Assembly (NCBI RefSeq): GCF_025869515.1
Contig: NZ_JAOZVR010000062.1
Location: 1 to 63,523 of the forward strand
DNA length: 63,523 nt
Source of the DNA: Ferrovibrio sp.
GTDB lineage: Bacteria > Pseudomonadota > Alphaproteobacteria > Ferrovibrionales > Ferrovibrionaceae
Direction: 5' to 3'
Shown: piece by piece, positions 1 through 8,285 of the stretch
Position numbering within the stretch: position 1 is the first letter of the stretch
Layout: each line of letters opens with the position of its first letter
The notes under the pieces: model-generated
Told to the model about the DNA's origin: nothing
What the model saw: only the letters and a program-made list of their open reading frames with translations
Database searches by the model: none
Made by a program: the position numbers and the translations under genes

Positions 1-1
1 T

Positions 2-610
2 TTCGGCGGCGATCTGGTAGATGTCCTGGCCGCCGCCGTCGGCCTGCAGCCGCATCATGCCGAACGCTATCCGCATGAACTCTCGGGCGGCCAGCGCCAG
101 CGCGTGGTGCTGGCACGCGCGCTGATCCTGCAGCCGCGCCTGCTGGTCTGCGACGAGCCTATCTCGGCGCTGGATGTCTCGATCCAGGCCCAGGTGGTCA
201 ACCTGCTGCTGGATCTGCAGGAGCAACTCAATCTGGCCTATGTCTTCATCAGCCATGATCTCAAGGTGGTGCGCCAGATCAGTCATGATGTGGCGGTGAT
301 GTATCTCGGCCGCATTGTCGAATACGGCGAAGCCGAAAGCCTGTTCCGCGATCCGCAGCATCCCTATACCCGGGCGCTGCTGGCTGCGATTCCGTCTGTC
401 GTCCGTCATGGCGAGGCGCGGCCGGCGCCGATCAAGGGCGATCCGCCCGATCCGGCCAATCCGCCGTCCGGCTGCGCCTTTCGCACGCGCTGTCCGCGCG
501 CCACAGCATTGTGCGCCGAAACGGCGCCCGCCCTGCGCGTTCTGACCGATGGCCGTCAGGTTGCCTGCCATGCCGTGGCGCCAGATCATCTCGACCGCGC
601 TGCTGCATAA
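2..610 (+). CDS. Oligopeptide/dipeptide-type ABC transporter ATP-binding protein, 5' end cut by window
   Basis: This is the C-terminal 202 residues of a cytoplasmic nucleotide-binding subunit that powers uptake through the two permeases encoded next. The open frame runs in from base 2. Visible motifs are the ABC signature LSGGQRQR, the Walker B stretch [11 protein letters not shown], the switch histidine in FISHDLKVV, and the Cys-containing C-terminal extension (GCAFRTRCP) typical of the OppD/OppF family. The Walker A part lies outside the window. It ends 9 bp before the next gene. The ATPase precedes the permeases, whereas most dpp operons place it last. Family is certain; DppF versus DppD and the cargo are not. 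Confidence 0.93.
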   Translation, partial: FGGDLVDVLAAAVGLQPHHAERYPHELSGGQRQRVVLARALILQPRLLVCDEPISALDVSIQAQVVNLLLDLQEQLNLAYVFISHDLKVVRQISHDVAVMYLGRIVEYGEAESLFRDPQHPYTRALLAAIPSVVRHGEARPAPIKGDPPDPANPPSGCAFRTRCPRATALCAETAPALRVLTDGRQVACHAVAPDHLDRAAA

Positions 611-619
611 GGTCAAAGC

Positions 620-1549
620 ATGCTGTCCTTTGTCGCCTCCCGCATCGCCCGTGCCGCCCTCACCATCGGCTTTGTCGTCACCTTTGCTTTCGTCGTGCTG
701 CGTCTGTCGGGCGATCCGGCCTTGCTCATCATGTCGGTCGATGCGCCACCCGAGGCCATCGAGGCCTTCCGCAAATCCTGGGGCCTGGACCGGCCGATCT
801 GGGAACAGTATCTCGCCTATGCGATCAATGCGCTGAGCGGCGATTTCGGCAATTCGATGCGCGATGGCCGTCCGGCCGTCGATCTGGTGCTGGAACGCGT
901 ACCGATGACGCTGGCGATAACCATTCCCGCCTTCATGATCAAGCTGGTGCTGGGGATTCCCGCCGGCATCTTTGCTGCGCTCTATCGCAATTCGGCACTC
1001 GACCGGCTCACCATGATGGTGTCGGTGGCCGGCTTCACGGTGCCCAGCTTCGTGCTGGCGCTGTTGCTGGTGCTGGTTTTCTCGGTGCAGCTCGGCTGGC
1101 TGCCCTCCAGCGGCAATGACGGCTGGCAGTCCGCCATTCTGCCAATCATCACGCTGGGCGTTTCCGGCGCCGCGATCCTGGCCCGCTTCACGCGCTCGGC
1201 CATGCTGGAAGTGCTCGGCCAGCCCTATATCCGCACGGCATCGGCCAAGGGCGTGCCCTGGCGCCGCGTGGTCGCCGATCATGCCCTGCCCAATGCGGCG
1301 ATCCCCACCGTCACCATCATCGGCTTCATGGTCGGCAGCCTGATCGCCGGCGCTGTCGTGGTGGAGAGTGTCTTTGCATGGCCTGGCGTCGGCCGGCTGC
1401 TGGTCTCGGCCGTGGCCAATCGCGACCTCGCCGTGGTGCAGGCGATCCTGCTTGCCATCGCGCTCTCCATGGTGGCGGCCAATCTCTGCGTCGATCTCGC
1501 CTATGGCTGGCTCGACCCGCGGCTGCGTCGTGGCCGGGCACAACATTGA
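620..1549 (+). CDS. ABC transporter permease, DppB/OppB family
   Basis: 309-residue inner-membrane permease, one of two that form the channel of the oligopeptide-type importer. It has the family layout: an N-terminal membrane helix (about residues 9-30), a periplasmic stretch containing the FRKSWGLDRPIWEQY element characteristic of DppB, then five more helices. The EAA-type coupling loop (TASAKGVPWRRV) sits near residue 200. The C-terminus WLDPRLRRG is also standard. ATG follows the preceding stop by 9 bp and the next gene starts 10 bp after the stop, so co-transcription is likely. The substrate cannot be read from the sequence. Confidence 0.93.
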   Translation: MLSFVASRIARAALTIGFVVTFAFVVLRLSGDPALLIMSVDAPPEAIEAFRKSWGLDRPIWEQYLAYAINALSGDFGNSMRDGRPAVDLVLERVPMTLAITIPAFMIKLVLGIPAGIFAALYRNSALDRLTMMVSVAGFTVPSFVLALLLVLVFSVQLGWLPSSGNDGWQSAILPIITLGVSGAAILARFTRSAMLEVLGQPYIRTASAKGVPWRRVVADHALPNAAIPTVTIIGFMVGSLIAGAVVVESVFAWPGVGRLLVSAVANRDLAVVQAILLAIALSMVAANLCVDLAYGWLDPRLRRGRAQH

Positions 1550-1559
1550 GGAACGCGCT

Positions 1560-2453
1560 GTGACCGATATTACCGCGCCGCTGCCAGTCGAGAATCCTGC
1601 GTCAACCCGACGCGTGCTCAGGCGCTTTTTCACGGCGTTCCCGCCCGGCGTGCTGCTCGGCCTGGTCTGGATCGGGCTGATGCTGGTGCTGGCTTTGGGC
1701 GCCGACCTGCTGACGCCCTACAGTTTCACGGCCTTCGATCTCAAGGCCCGCCTGCAGCCGCCGATCGGTATGGGCGGCGCCCTGAACCATGCGCTCGGCA
1801 CCGATGAGCTGGGTCGCGACGTGCTGTCGCGGCTGATCATGTCGATCCGCATGAGCCTGCTCATTGCCTTCTTCGGCACGCTGATCGCTGCCACGCTCGG
1901 CACCGCGCTGGGCCTAGCAGCGGCGCATTTCCGTGGCCGCATCGAATCGGTGATCCTGGTGTTGATCGACTTCCAGGCCAGCATGCCATTCATGATCATC
2001 GCGCTGTCGGTGCTGGCCTTCTTCGGCAATTCAGTCACGCTGTTCGTCGTGCTGATGGGCTTCCACAGCTGGGAACGCTATGCCCGCATCTCGCGCGGCC
2101 TTGCGCTGGCGGCCAATGAACAGGGCTATGCCGCTGCGGTGCGCCAGCTCGGTGCCGGATCGGCGCGCATCTACGGCCGCCATGTACTGCCCAACATCGC
2201 CTCCACATTGATCGTGTCGATGACGCTGACCTTCCCCGAGATCATTCTGCTGGAAAGCGGCCTGTCCTTCCTCGGGCTTGGTGTGCAGCCGCCGCTCACC
2301 TCGCTGGGCAACATGGTCGGTTACGGCCGCGAATACATCACCCGCGCCCCCTGGATCATGCTGGCGCCCAGCGCCGTGATCGTGCTGACCACGCTGTCCA
2401 TCAGCATGCTGGGCGACTGGCTGCGCGACCGTCTCGATCCCACGCTGAAATGA
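1560..2453 (+). CDS. ABC transporter permease, DppC/OppC family
   Basis: 297-residue partner permease of the DppB-like protein just upstream. I chose the GTG at 1560 because it follows a GAGG-type ribosome site after the dppB-like stop, and the protein then begins with a short cytoplasmic tail before the first helix (about residues 30-52), as usual. It contains the family markers HALGTDELGRDVLSRLI, a coupling loop near residue 190 (AAAVRQLGAGSARIY) and the ending LRDRLDPTLK. Its stop overlaps the next start as ATGA, implying translational coupling with the phosphodiesterase gene. A longer in-frame start exists upstream but would overlap the preceding gene by 180 bp. Confidence 0.9.
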   Translation: MTDITAPLPVENPASTRRVLRRFFTAFPPGVLLGLVWIGLMLVLALGADLLTPYSFTAFDLKARLQPPIGMGGALNHALGTDELGRDVLSRLIMSIRMSLLIAFFGTLIAATLGTALGLAAAHFRGRIESVILVLIDFQASMPFMIIALSVLAFFGNSVTLFVVLMGFHSWERYARISRGLALAANEQGYAAAVRQLGAGSARIYGRHVLPNIASTLIVSMTLTFPEIILLESGLSFLGLGVQPPLTSLGNMVGYGREYITRAPWIMLAPSAVIVLTTLSISMLGDWLRDRLDPTLK

Positions 2454-3193
2454 CTGCTATCGCTTCGCATCGTGGCGGCGCCTATCTCTGGCCGGAAAAC
2501 AGCCGCATCGCTTTCGAGAATACGGCACGACTGGCTGTCGAGCAGGTCGAGTTCGATATCCATCCGTCAAGTGACGGTCGCCTTGTTGTTATCCATGATG
2601 CCACGCTGGATCGCACCACCGATGGCACGGGCCCAGTGGCGGCCCGGGACTGGACCACGCTCAGCCAATTGGTTCTGAAGAATACCGGCGACGGCCGGCC
2701 GCTGCTGCTCGAAGAGGTGATCGAGATTTTTGCGCCGACACAGTTGGCCCTGCGGATCGAATTCAAGGCTGGGGCAGATTATCGCCCTTATCCGGGTCTT
2801 CCTGCACGCCTGTTCGACATTCTGCGGCAGACGGCCATGATCGACCGCGCCATTGTTACCAGCTTCCATCTGCCGACTCTGGCTGAAGCCGTACAATGCG
2901 GTCCGGCGCAGGAATTCATCTGGCTGATGGCACCGGACGTGTATCGCCATATCGGCGCGATGGAAGATGTGGCCGCCCTGGCCCAGCGTCGCAGTATCAG
3001 ATCGCTCAGCGTTCCCATCACGCTGCTCGATGACACCAATATTGCTGTAGCCTGCCGCGTCGGCGTGAGCATCGGTGCCTGGGGTTGCCATACGGAAGAT
3101 ACCATCCGCCGCGCCTTCACGCTTGGCGTCGACGTATTCACCACAGATCGGCCTGATCTGGCCATCGCAGTTCGGAGAAGCAGTCATGAGTGA
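2450..3193 (+). CDS. Glycerophosphodiester phosphodiesterase (GDPD/UgpQ family)
   Basis: 247 residues, TIM-barrel GDPD family, about the size of E. coli UgpQ. These enzymes hydrolyse glycerophosphodiesters to sn-glycerol 3-phosphate and an alcohol, using divalent metal. The catalytic layout is intact: H7-R8 in SHRGG, E17-N18 in PEN, E34 and D36 in EFDIH, and H49 in VIHDATLDRTTDGTG. There is no signal peptide, so the enzyme is predicted to be cytoplasmic. Start and stop overlap the neighbours on both sides (4 bp with the permease, 8 bp with the hydrolase). This places it firmly inside the transporter operon and suggests that the cargo is a phosphodiester or deacylated phospholipid. Confidence 0.9.
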   Translation: MTAIASHRGGAYLWPENSRIAFENTARLAVEQVEFDIHPSSDGRLVVIHDATLDRTTDGTGPVAARDWTTLSQLVLKNTGDGRPLLLEEVIEIFAPTQLALRIEFKAGADYRPYPGLPARLFDILRQTAMIDRAIVTSFHLPTLAEAVQCGPAQEFIWLMAPDVYRHIGAMEDVAALAQRRSIRSLSVPITLLDDTNIAVACRVGVSIGAWGCHTEDTIRRAFTLGVDVFTTDRPDLAIAVRRSSHE

Positions 3194-4721
3194 CAAGGCC
3201 CGCAAGAACATCCTCCTCATCGTCGTTGACCAGTGGCGCGGCGACATCCTGTCCCATCTCGGCACGCCAGGGCTGAAGACACCCAATCTCGACATGCTGT
3301 GCCGCGAGGGCGTCACCTTCCGCAATCACTTCACCACCGCGGTGCCCTGCGGCCCGGCGCGCGCCTCGCTGCTCACCGGCCTTTACCAGATGACGCATCG
3401 CGCAGTGCAGAACACCATTCCGCTCGATTCCCGCTTCACCAATCTGGGCCACGAGCTGCGCCGCAACGGCTACGATCCCGCGCTGATCGGCTATACGACG
3501 ACGACGCCGGATCCGAGGACGACCGGCCCGAACGATCCGCGCTTCTTCGTGCTCGGCGACATCATGGACGGCTTCCGCCCAGTCGGCGCCTTCGAGCCCT
3601 ACAAGGAAGCCTATTTCGCCTGGATGGCCTCCAGGGGCCATGTCCTGCCGGAGAATCCGGAGGATGTCTGGCGCCCGGCGGCGGGCGAGCCCGGCGCCAC
3701 GCGCGCGCCCGGCCAGCTGCCCAAGGAGCTGTCCGACACCGCCTGGTTCACCGAACGCGCGCTTACCTATCTGAACGGCGCCAGCAACCGCAACTGGTTC
3801 CTGCATCTCGGCTACTACAGGCCGCATCCGCCCTTCATCGCGCCCGAACCCTACAACACCATGTACGACCCGGCCGACATGGCGCCGCCGGTGCGGCATG
3901 CCACGGTGGACGAGGCAGCGGCCATGCATCCGCTGCATAAATTCTACATCGACAGCGTGAACCAGCGCGGCTTCTTCCAGGGCGCCAGCAAGCTCGGCTC
4001 GGCGATGAGCGAGGAGGAGGTGCGCGTCATGCGCGCGACCTATTTCGGCCTGATGACCGAGATCGACGATCATCTCGGCCGCGTCTTCCAGTTCCTCAAG
4101 GAGACCGGGCAGTGGGATGACACGCTGATCGTCTTCACCTGCGATCACGGCGAGCAGCTTGGCGACCATTACCTGCTCGGCAAGCTGGCCTATTTCGACG
4201 GCAGCTTCCGCATCCCGATGATCATTCGCAATCCCGACCGGGCAGCAGAGTCGACCCGCGGCCAGATCGTCGACCGCTATACGGAAACGGTCGATACCAT
4301 GCCCACCATCCTGGAGTGGATCGGCGCCGAGATTCCGCGCCAGTGCGACGGCCGTTCGCTACTCGATTTCACCTATGGCGCCGCACCGGCCAACTGGCGC
4401 ACTGAGGTGCATTACGAATTCGACTTCCGCGACATTTTCTATTCCAAGCCGGAAGGTGTGCTCGGCACGGCGATGGACCAGAGTTCGCTCGCCGTGGTGC
4501 AGGACGACGATTACAAATATGTCCATTTCGCCGCCTTGCCGCCGCTGTTTTTCGATCTGAAGAACGACCCGCAGCAGCTGAAGAATGTGGCGAACGATCC
4601 GGCCTATGCACCCAAGATCATGGAATACGCCCAGAAGATGCTGAACTGGCGGCTGACCCATGCCGACAAGACGCTGACCGGCTATCGCGCCAGTCCACAT
4701 GGACTGGAGGTACGAGGGTAG
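3186..4721 (+). CDS. Phosphonate monoester hydrolase / phosphodiesterase (sulfatase superfamily)
   Basis: 511 residues, alkaline-phosphatase/arylsulfatase fold. Much of the sequence follows the rhizobial phosphonate monoester hydrolase, including KTPNLDMLCREGVTFRNH, the nucleophile motif PCGPARAS and the C-terminal KYVHFAALPPLFFDL. C55 lies in C-x-P-x-R, the site normally oxidised to formylglycine. The metal-binding residues near VDQW and TCDHGEQLGDH are present. Characterised relatives are promiscuous toward phosphonate monoesters, phosphodiesters and sulfate esters. I chose the ATG at 3186 (GGAG 8 bp upstream); the frame is open further up but only by overlapping the GDPD gene. It is the last gene of the operon. 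A formylglycine-generating enzyme is not encoded in this window. Confidence 0.9.
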   Translation: MSDKARKNILLIVVDQWRGDILSHLGTPGLKTPNLDMLCREGVTFRNHFTTAVPCGPARASLLTGLYQMTHRAVQNTIPLDSRFTNLGHELRRNGYDPALIGYTTTTPDPRTTGPNDPRFFVLGDIMDGFRPVGAFEPYKEAYFAWMASRGHVLPENPEDVWRPAAGEPGATRAPGQLPKELSDTAWFTERALTYLNGASNRNWFLHLGYYRPHPPFIAPEPYNTMYDPADMAPPVRHATVDEAAAMHPLHKFYIDSVNQRGFFQGASKLGSAMSEEEVRVMRATYFGLMTEIDDHLGRVFQFLKETGQWDDTLIVFTCDHGEQLGDHYLLGKLAYFDGSFRIPMIIRNPDRAAESTRGQIVDRYTETVDTMPTILEWIGAEIPRQCDGRSLLDFTYGAAPANWRTEVHYEFDFRDIFYSKPEGVLGTAMDQSSLAVVQDDDYKYVHFAALPPLFFDLKNDPQQLKNVANDPAYAPKIMEYAQKMLNWRLTHADKTLTGYRASPHGLEVRG

Positions 4722-4742
4722 TTCTGGGGTGCGTTCGTTTGC

Positions 4743-4809
4743 CTGCCGCTAAATCCGTACCCGGCAGCATGTTTGAAACTCTGGGGCTGGATTGCCATGC
4801 GGAGCAATC
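4743..4809. terminator. Weak stem-loops between convergent genes
   Basis: The 127 bp between the phosphonate hydrolase and the convergent AraC gene hold two short inverted repeats: CTGCCG/CGGCAG (4743-4748 with 4762-4767) and GATTGC/GCAATC (4790-4795 with 4804-4809). Neither is followed by a T-run, so a role in termination is only a guess. I see no other gene or signal here. Confidence 0.25.
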
Positions 4810-4848
4810 AGGCCTGGTGCGCGGCCGAAAGTGACAGGGGGCCAGGCT

Positions 4849-5844
4849 CTACACGGGTGCATTGTTTGCCGCGGCCCAGAAAACACCATCCTTATGGGTC
4901 ATGCTGCGGTAGGCGCGCGGCGCAACACCATAGCGTTCGCGGAAGCTGCGGCTGAAATGCGTCGAGGAATTGAATCCCCAGGCAAAAGCGATATCGGTGA
5001 TCGAGCGTTGCAGTAAGGCCGGATTGGCCAGATCCTGGCGCACGCGGTCGAGCCGGCAGCTCCAGATATGGCTGTTCAAGGTCTCGTCTTCAATCGTGAA
5101 CAGTTTATGCAGATTGCGCTTCGTGCAGCCGACGGCAGTTGCCACGCGGTCGAGCGAGAGCATCGGATCCTGCAGATTGGCCTGGATGAAAGCCTTCACC
5201 CGATCACGCGTGGTCTCACGCATTGCAGAATCGCTTTGCACGCCCATCTGATCCAGAACCGCCAGGCGCACCAGATTGGCAATGGTGTCGGCAAATTCAC
5301 CACCGCCCCGCGGTCCGGCCAGCGCGGGCAATTCCGCAAAGGCGGAAGAGAGAAGATCGAAGACCAGGCGGCCAACGCCTTGCCGACCTGAAAAGCGGTG
5401 TACGGCGGCGTCGTCCAGGTTAAGGCCAAGCCGGGTCAGGCGGTCCCGCGGCAGCAACAGCGCCAGTTGGTTGATAGGTTCCGGGTTGGAGACGATGTAG
5501 GTGCGCGTAGTGTCATACATGCTCCACTCGCCGGGCGTCAGTATAAGCTTGCGGCCATTCTGCTCGAAACGACCGGCACCCTCGATCTGCGCCACGATCT
5601 TTACATAGCCGCGATCGTCATTCAGAATTTGGTTGGGCGTACGCACCACGCGATGTCGGCTGGCTACGATCCGGCACAGCTTCAGTCCGCCGATATCGCC
5701 CAGTTCCAGGCGACCATCGAACCGGCTGTCGCCGAAGGTATCGGATTGCAGATGGCCGATATGGCGCCCCACGAAGTCACCCCACAGCGCCAGCCGCTCG
5801 GCTGGTGCGACCTGCGAGGTGGAAACCACCGCAATCGCGCTCAC
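4849..5844 (-). CDS. AraC-family transcriptional regulator (FeaR-like ligand domain)
   Basis: 331 residues if started at GTG 5844, preceded at close range by AGGGGAGG. An upstream TTG at 5871 would add nine residues. The N-terminal two thirds resemble the AraC-like ligand-binding domain of FeaR-type activators (YVKIVAQIEGAGRFEQNG, GEWSMYDTTRTY). The C-terminal 100 residues carry two helix-turn-helix motifs (SLDRVATAVGCTKRNLHKLF and ITDIAFAWGFNSSTHFSRSF). It is divergent from the Liv importer operon at 6120, so it is the obvious candidate activator of that operon, probably responding to an aromatic acid or aldehyde. The effector is unknown. Confidence 0.88.
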   Translation of the reverse strand: MSAIAVVSTSQVAPAERLALWGDFVGRHIGHLQSDTFGDSRFDGRLELGDIGGLKLCRIVASRHRVVRTPNQILNDDRGYVKIVAQIEGAGRFEQNGRKLILTPGEWSMYDTTRTYIVSNPEPINQLALLLPRDRLTRLGLNLDDAAVHRFSGRQGVGRLVFDLLSSAFAELPALAGPRGGGEFADTIANLVRLAVLDQMGVQSDSAMRETTRDRVKAFIQANLQDPMLSLDRVATAVGCTKRNLHKLFTIEDETLNSHIWSCRLDRVRQDLANPALLQRSITDIAFAWGFNSSTHFSRSFRERYGVAPRAYRSMTHKDGVFWAAANNAPV

Positions 5845-5882
5845 TTTCCCTCCCCTTCGTTGGGCCTCCAACTAATATGAGT

Positions 5883-5908
5883 TTAACCGCGAAGCCCCGC
5901 CAGGTTAA
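5883..5908. promoter_or_regulatory. Divergent regulatory region with TTAACC-N14-GGTTAA inverted repeat
   Basis: The 275 bp between the AraC gene and the Liv substrate-binding-protein gene hold no ORF of interest and must carry both promoters. The clearest symmetry is TTAACC (5883-5888) facing GGTTAA (5903-5908). AraC proteins more often use direct repeats, so this could equally be another regulator's site. A second near-palindrome, GCATGCGTATGC, lies around 5983-5994. No convincing -35/-10 pair was found. Confidence 0.35.
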
Positions 5909-6119
5909 GCGGAAAGCGGAATGGTTCTTGTACCTACGGATTCGTCAATTTCATGGAATTCCAGAGACTTGCTGCGCTGCAAAAGGGCATGCGTATGCGG
6001 ACTGTCGTTCGCTCTGGGATAAGTTTCGGTTCCTTCTCGGGCAAGAAGCCAAGCCAGGCAGTGGCTACTTTCATAACACTGCCGGCGGTCATGACCCCGG
6101 CCGATAGGGAGAGAAACAA

Positions 6120-7340
6120 ATGACACGCAGATTCCGCATACTGGCGGCCGCGCTGGCTGTCGGCCTGGCTGGCACGCTGTCGCTGGCGGCCTCAAACCAG
6201 GCACTGGCTCAGGACAAGATCAAGATCGGCTATGCCATTTCGAAGACGGGGCCAAACGCCGGCGGCGCCAATATCACCCAAATTCCGAACTACCAGCTGT
6301 GGTTCAAGGAGCTGAACGACAAGGGCGGCCTGATGATCGGCGGCAAGCGCGTGCCGATCGAGGTAATCGAATATGACGACCGCTCGAATTCCGAAGAGGC
6401 CGTGCGTGCGGTAGAACGCCTGATCACCCAGGACAAAGTCGACCTGTTGCTGCCGCCCTGGGGCACCGGCCTCAACCTGGCCGTCGGCCCGGTCTTCAAT
6501 AAATACGGCTATCCGCAGCTGACCTTCAGCGCCGTGACCGATCAGGCACCGGCCCTGGTCAAGCGCTGGCCGAACAGCTTCTGGTTCCTCGGCACCAGTG
6601 TGCAATATATCAATGCTCTGGTCGATCTGCTGTCCAAGCAGCAGAAGGCCGGCAAGATCAATGGCACTGTCGCCATGATCAGTGTGGCTGATGGTTTCGG
6701 CATCGATCTGTCCAAGGCTGCCCGCGATGGTCTTGGCAAGGCCGGCTTCAAGCTGGCGATGGACAAGAGCTATCCGGTCGGCACTCAGGACATGTCGCCA
6801 ATGATCAGTGAAGCGCAGCGTTCTGGCGCCGATACTTTCATTGCCTTCAGCTATCCGCCGGATACTGTGGCGATTAATGATCAAGCCAAGGTGGCAAGTT
6901 TTGCCCCGAAGGTGATGTTCACTGGCGTGGGCACGGGCTTCCCGCTATTCCCGCAGCGCTTTGGTGCCAATGTCGAAGGTATCATGTCGCTCGGTGGCTG
7001 GAATCCGAACAACGCAGGCACCGCCGAGTATCGCAAGAAGCATGTTGCCATGCACAGCCGTGACCCGGATTACTGGGGCAGCCAGCTCGGCTACGTCTCG
7101 CTGCAGATGCTGGAGCAGGCGGTCGAGCGCGTCGGCAAGATCGACCGTGCGGCTATCGTCAAGGAACTGCAGACTGGCACTTTCGATACCGTGCTGGGCA
7201 AGATCAAGCTTGTCGACAATATGCCGCCGAAAGGTACCTATGCCTATATCGGCCAGTGGCAGAATGGCTTCTTCACCGGCATCGCGCCGGATGGTGCCAA
7301 TATGAAGCCGATGGTGATCCCGAAGCCGGCCTGGAAGTAA
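6120..7340 (+). CDS. Branched-chain amino acid-type ABC transporter substrate-binding protein
   Basis: 406 residues, periplasmic binding protein of the Peripla_BP_6/LivJ superfamily. A Sec signal peptide covers about residues 1-30 (RRFRILAAALAVG... with cleavage after ALA). The mature protein begins DKIKIGYAISKTGPNAGG, the usual first strand and ligand loop, and later VERLITQDKVDLLLPPWGTG is the typical hinge/ligand segment. In aromatic-degrading bacteria this family often binds aromatic acids rather than leucine, and the downstream enzymes favour that here. ATG is preceded by GGGAGAG. It is the first gene of the operon 6120-13473, divergent from the AraC regulator. Confidence 0.9.
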   Translation: MTRRFRILAAALAVGLAGTLSLAASNQALAQDKIKIGYAISKTGPNAGGANITQIPNYQLWFKELNDKGGLMIGGKRVPIEVIEYDDRSNSEEAVRAVERLITQDKVDLLLPPWGTGLNLAVGPVFNKYGYPQLTFSAVTDQAPALVKRWPNSFWFLGTSVQYINALVDLLSKQQKAGKINGTVAMISVADGFGIDLSKAARDGLGKAGFKLAMDKSYPVGTQDMSPMISEAQRSGADTFIAFSYPPDTVAINDQAKVASFAPKVMFTGVGTGFPLFPQRFGANVEGIMSLGGWNPNNAGTAEYRKKHVAMHSRDPDYWGSQLGYVSLQMLEQAVERVGKIDRAAIVKELQTGTFDTVLGKIKLVDNMPPKGTYAYIGQWQNGFFTGIAPDGANMKPMVIPKPAWK

Positions 7341-7349
7341 TCATGTAGC

Positions 7350-7383
7350 GGGCGCGGCGACCCACCCTGTTGTCGCCGCGCCC
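7350..7383 (+). promoter_or_regulatory. Intercistronic stem-loop after substrate-binding-protein gene
   Basis: A perfect 12-bp inverted repeat (GGGCGCGGCGAC at 7350-7361, GTCGCCGCGCCC at 7372-7383) with a 10-nt loop starts 10 bp after the binding-protein stop and ends 29 bp before the livH-like start. It has no T-run. Such hairpins can act as partial terminators or 3' mRNA stabilisers, giving more binding protein than permease. Comparable hairpins occupy the same junction in three other operons of the window. Confidence 0.8.
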
Positions 7384-7412
7384 GAAATTTCGTTTCTGAA
7401 GGTCAAGTTGAT

Positions 7413-8285
7413 ATGTTTGTCGAAGCCCTGCTGACGGGCATCACGCTCGGCGGCATGTATGCGCTGGTCGCCATGGGGTTGACGCTCCAGTATGGCGTGG
7501 CGCGGATCATGAATCTGTCCTACGGCGAAATCCTGGTCGCCGCCGCTTTTGCCGTGTTCTGGCTGTTCACCGTTGCCGGCTTCAATCCGCTGATCGGGAT
7601 GGCTATGGTGGCACCGGCAGCGCTTGTTATCAATTGGGTAATTTACCGCATCCTGCTGCTGCCGCTGGTACGCCGTGCCAAGACTCGCGATGCGCTGGAG
7701 GTGGACAGCATCCTCGCCACCTTCGGACTGCTGTTCGTGGTGCAGGGCGTCATGCTCGTATTATTTGGCGGTGCTTATTACAGCTACTCTTTCCTTGCCA
7801 TTCCGGTCGACGTATTCGGCGTTACCATAGCGGCCAATCGCCTGCTGGCGCTGGCTTTCGCTGCGGTGATCGGCCTGGCCCTCTATATCGGCTTGACCCG
7901 CACGCGTGCCGGCACGGCCTTGCGCGCCGTGGCAGTTGATCCGGTTTCCGCCCAGCTGGTTGCCATCGACGTGCGCGCCGCCGCCGCAATCGCCTTTGCC
8001 CTGGGCGGCGGACTCGTTGCTGCCGGCGGTGTGCTGGTGTCTATGTTCCTGACGTTTAACGCGAATATCGGCGTTGTCTTCACCATGAAGGCGCTGATCG
8101 TCGTCATCATGGGTGGCGTCGGCAACATGCTGGGCGCCCTTGTCGCCGGCTTGATTCTTGGTCTGACTGAAACCTTTGTCGCGACCTGGATTGATCCGGG
8201 CCTGACCCTGGCCGCCACCTACAGCATTTTCCTGATCATCCTGCTGGTGCGTCCGCAGGGTCTGTTCGGCAGGGGCGGGCGATGA
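7413..8285 (+). CDS. Branched-chain amino acid-type ABC permease, LivH family
   Basis: 290-residue inner-membrane permease with about eight hydrophobic segments. LivH markers are present: an N-terminal ALLTGITLGGMYALVAMGLT, RIMNLSYGEILVAAAF, and the conserved C-terminal region GGVGNMLGALVAGLILGLTE followed by VRPQGLFGR. It pairs with the LivM-type protein encoded next, whose start overlaps its stop by 4 bp. GAAGG lies upstream of the ATG. The cargo is probably set by the binding protein at 6120 and may be an aromatic compound. Confidence 0.92.
   Translation: MFVEALLTGITLGGMYALVAMGLTLQYGVARIMNLSYGEILVAAAFAVFWLFTVAGFNPLIGMAMVAPAALVINWVIYRILLLPLVRRAKTRDALEVDSILATFGLLFVVQGVMLVLFGGAYYSYSFLAIPVDVFGVTIAANRLLALAFAAVIGLALYIGLTRTRAGTALRAVAVDPVSAQLVAIDVRAAAAIAFALGGGLVAAGGVLVSMFLTFNANIGVVFTMKALIVVIMGGVGNMLGALVAGLILGLTETFVATWIDPGLTLAATYSIFLIILLVRPQGLFGRGGR

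Noticed and set aside
2..610. First ATPase as a pseudogene because it lacks Walker A
   Set aside because: The missing part is simply outside the window; the frame is open from base 2 and the visible motifs are intact.
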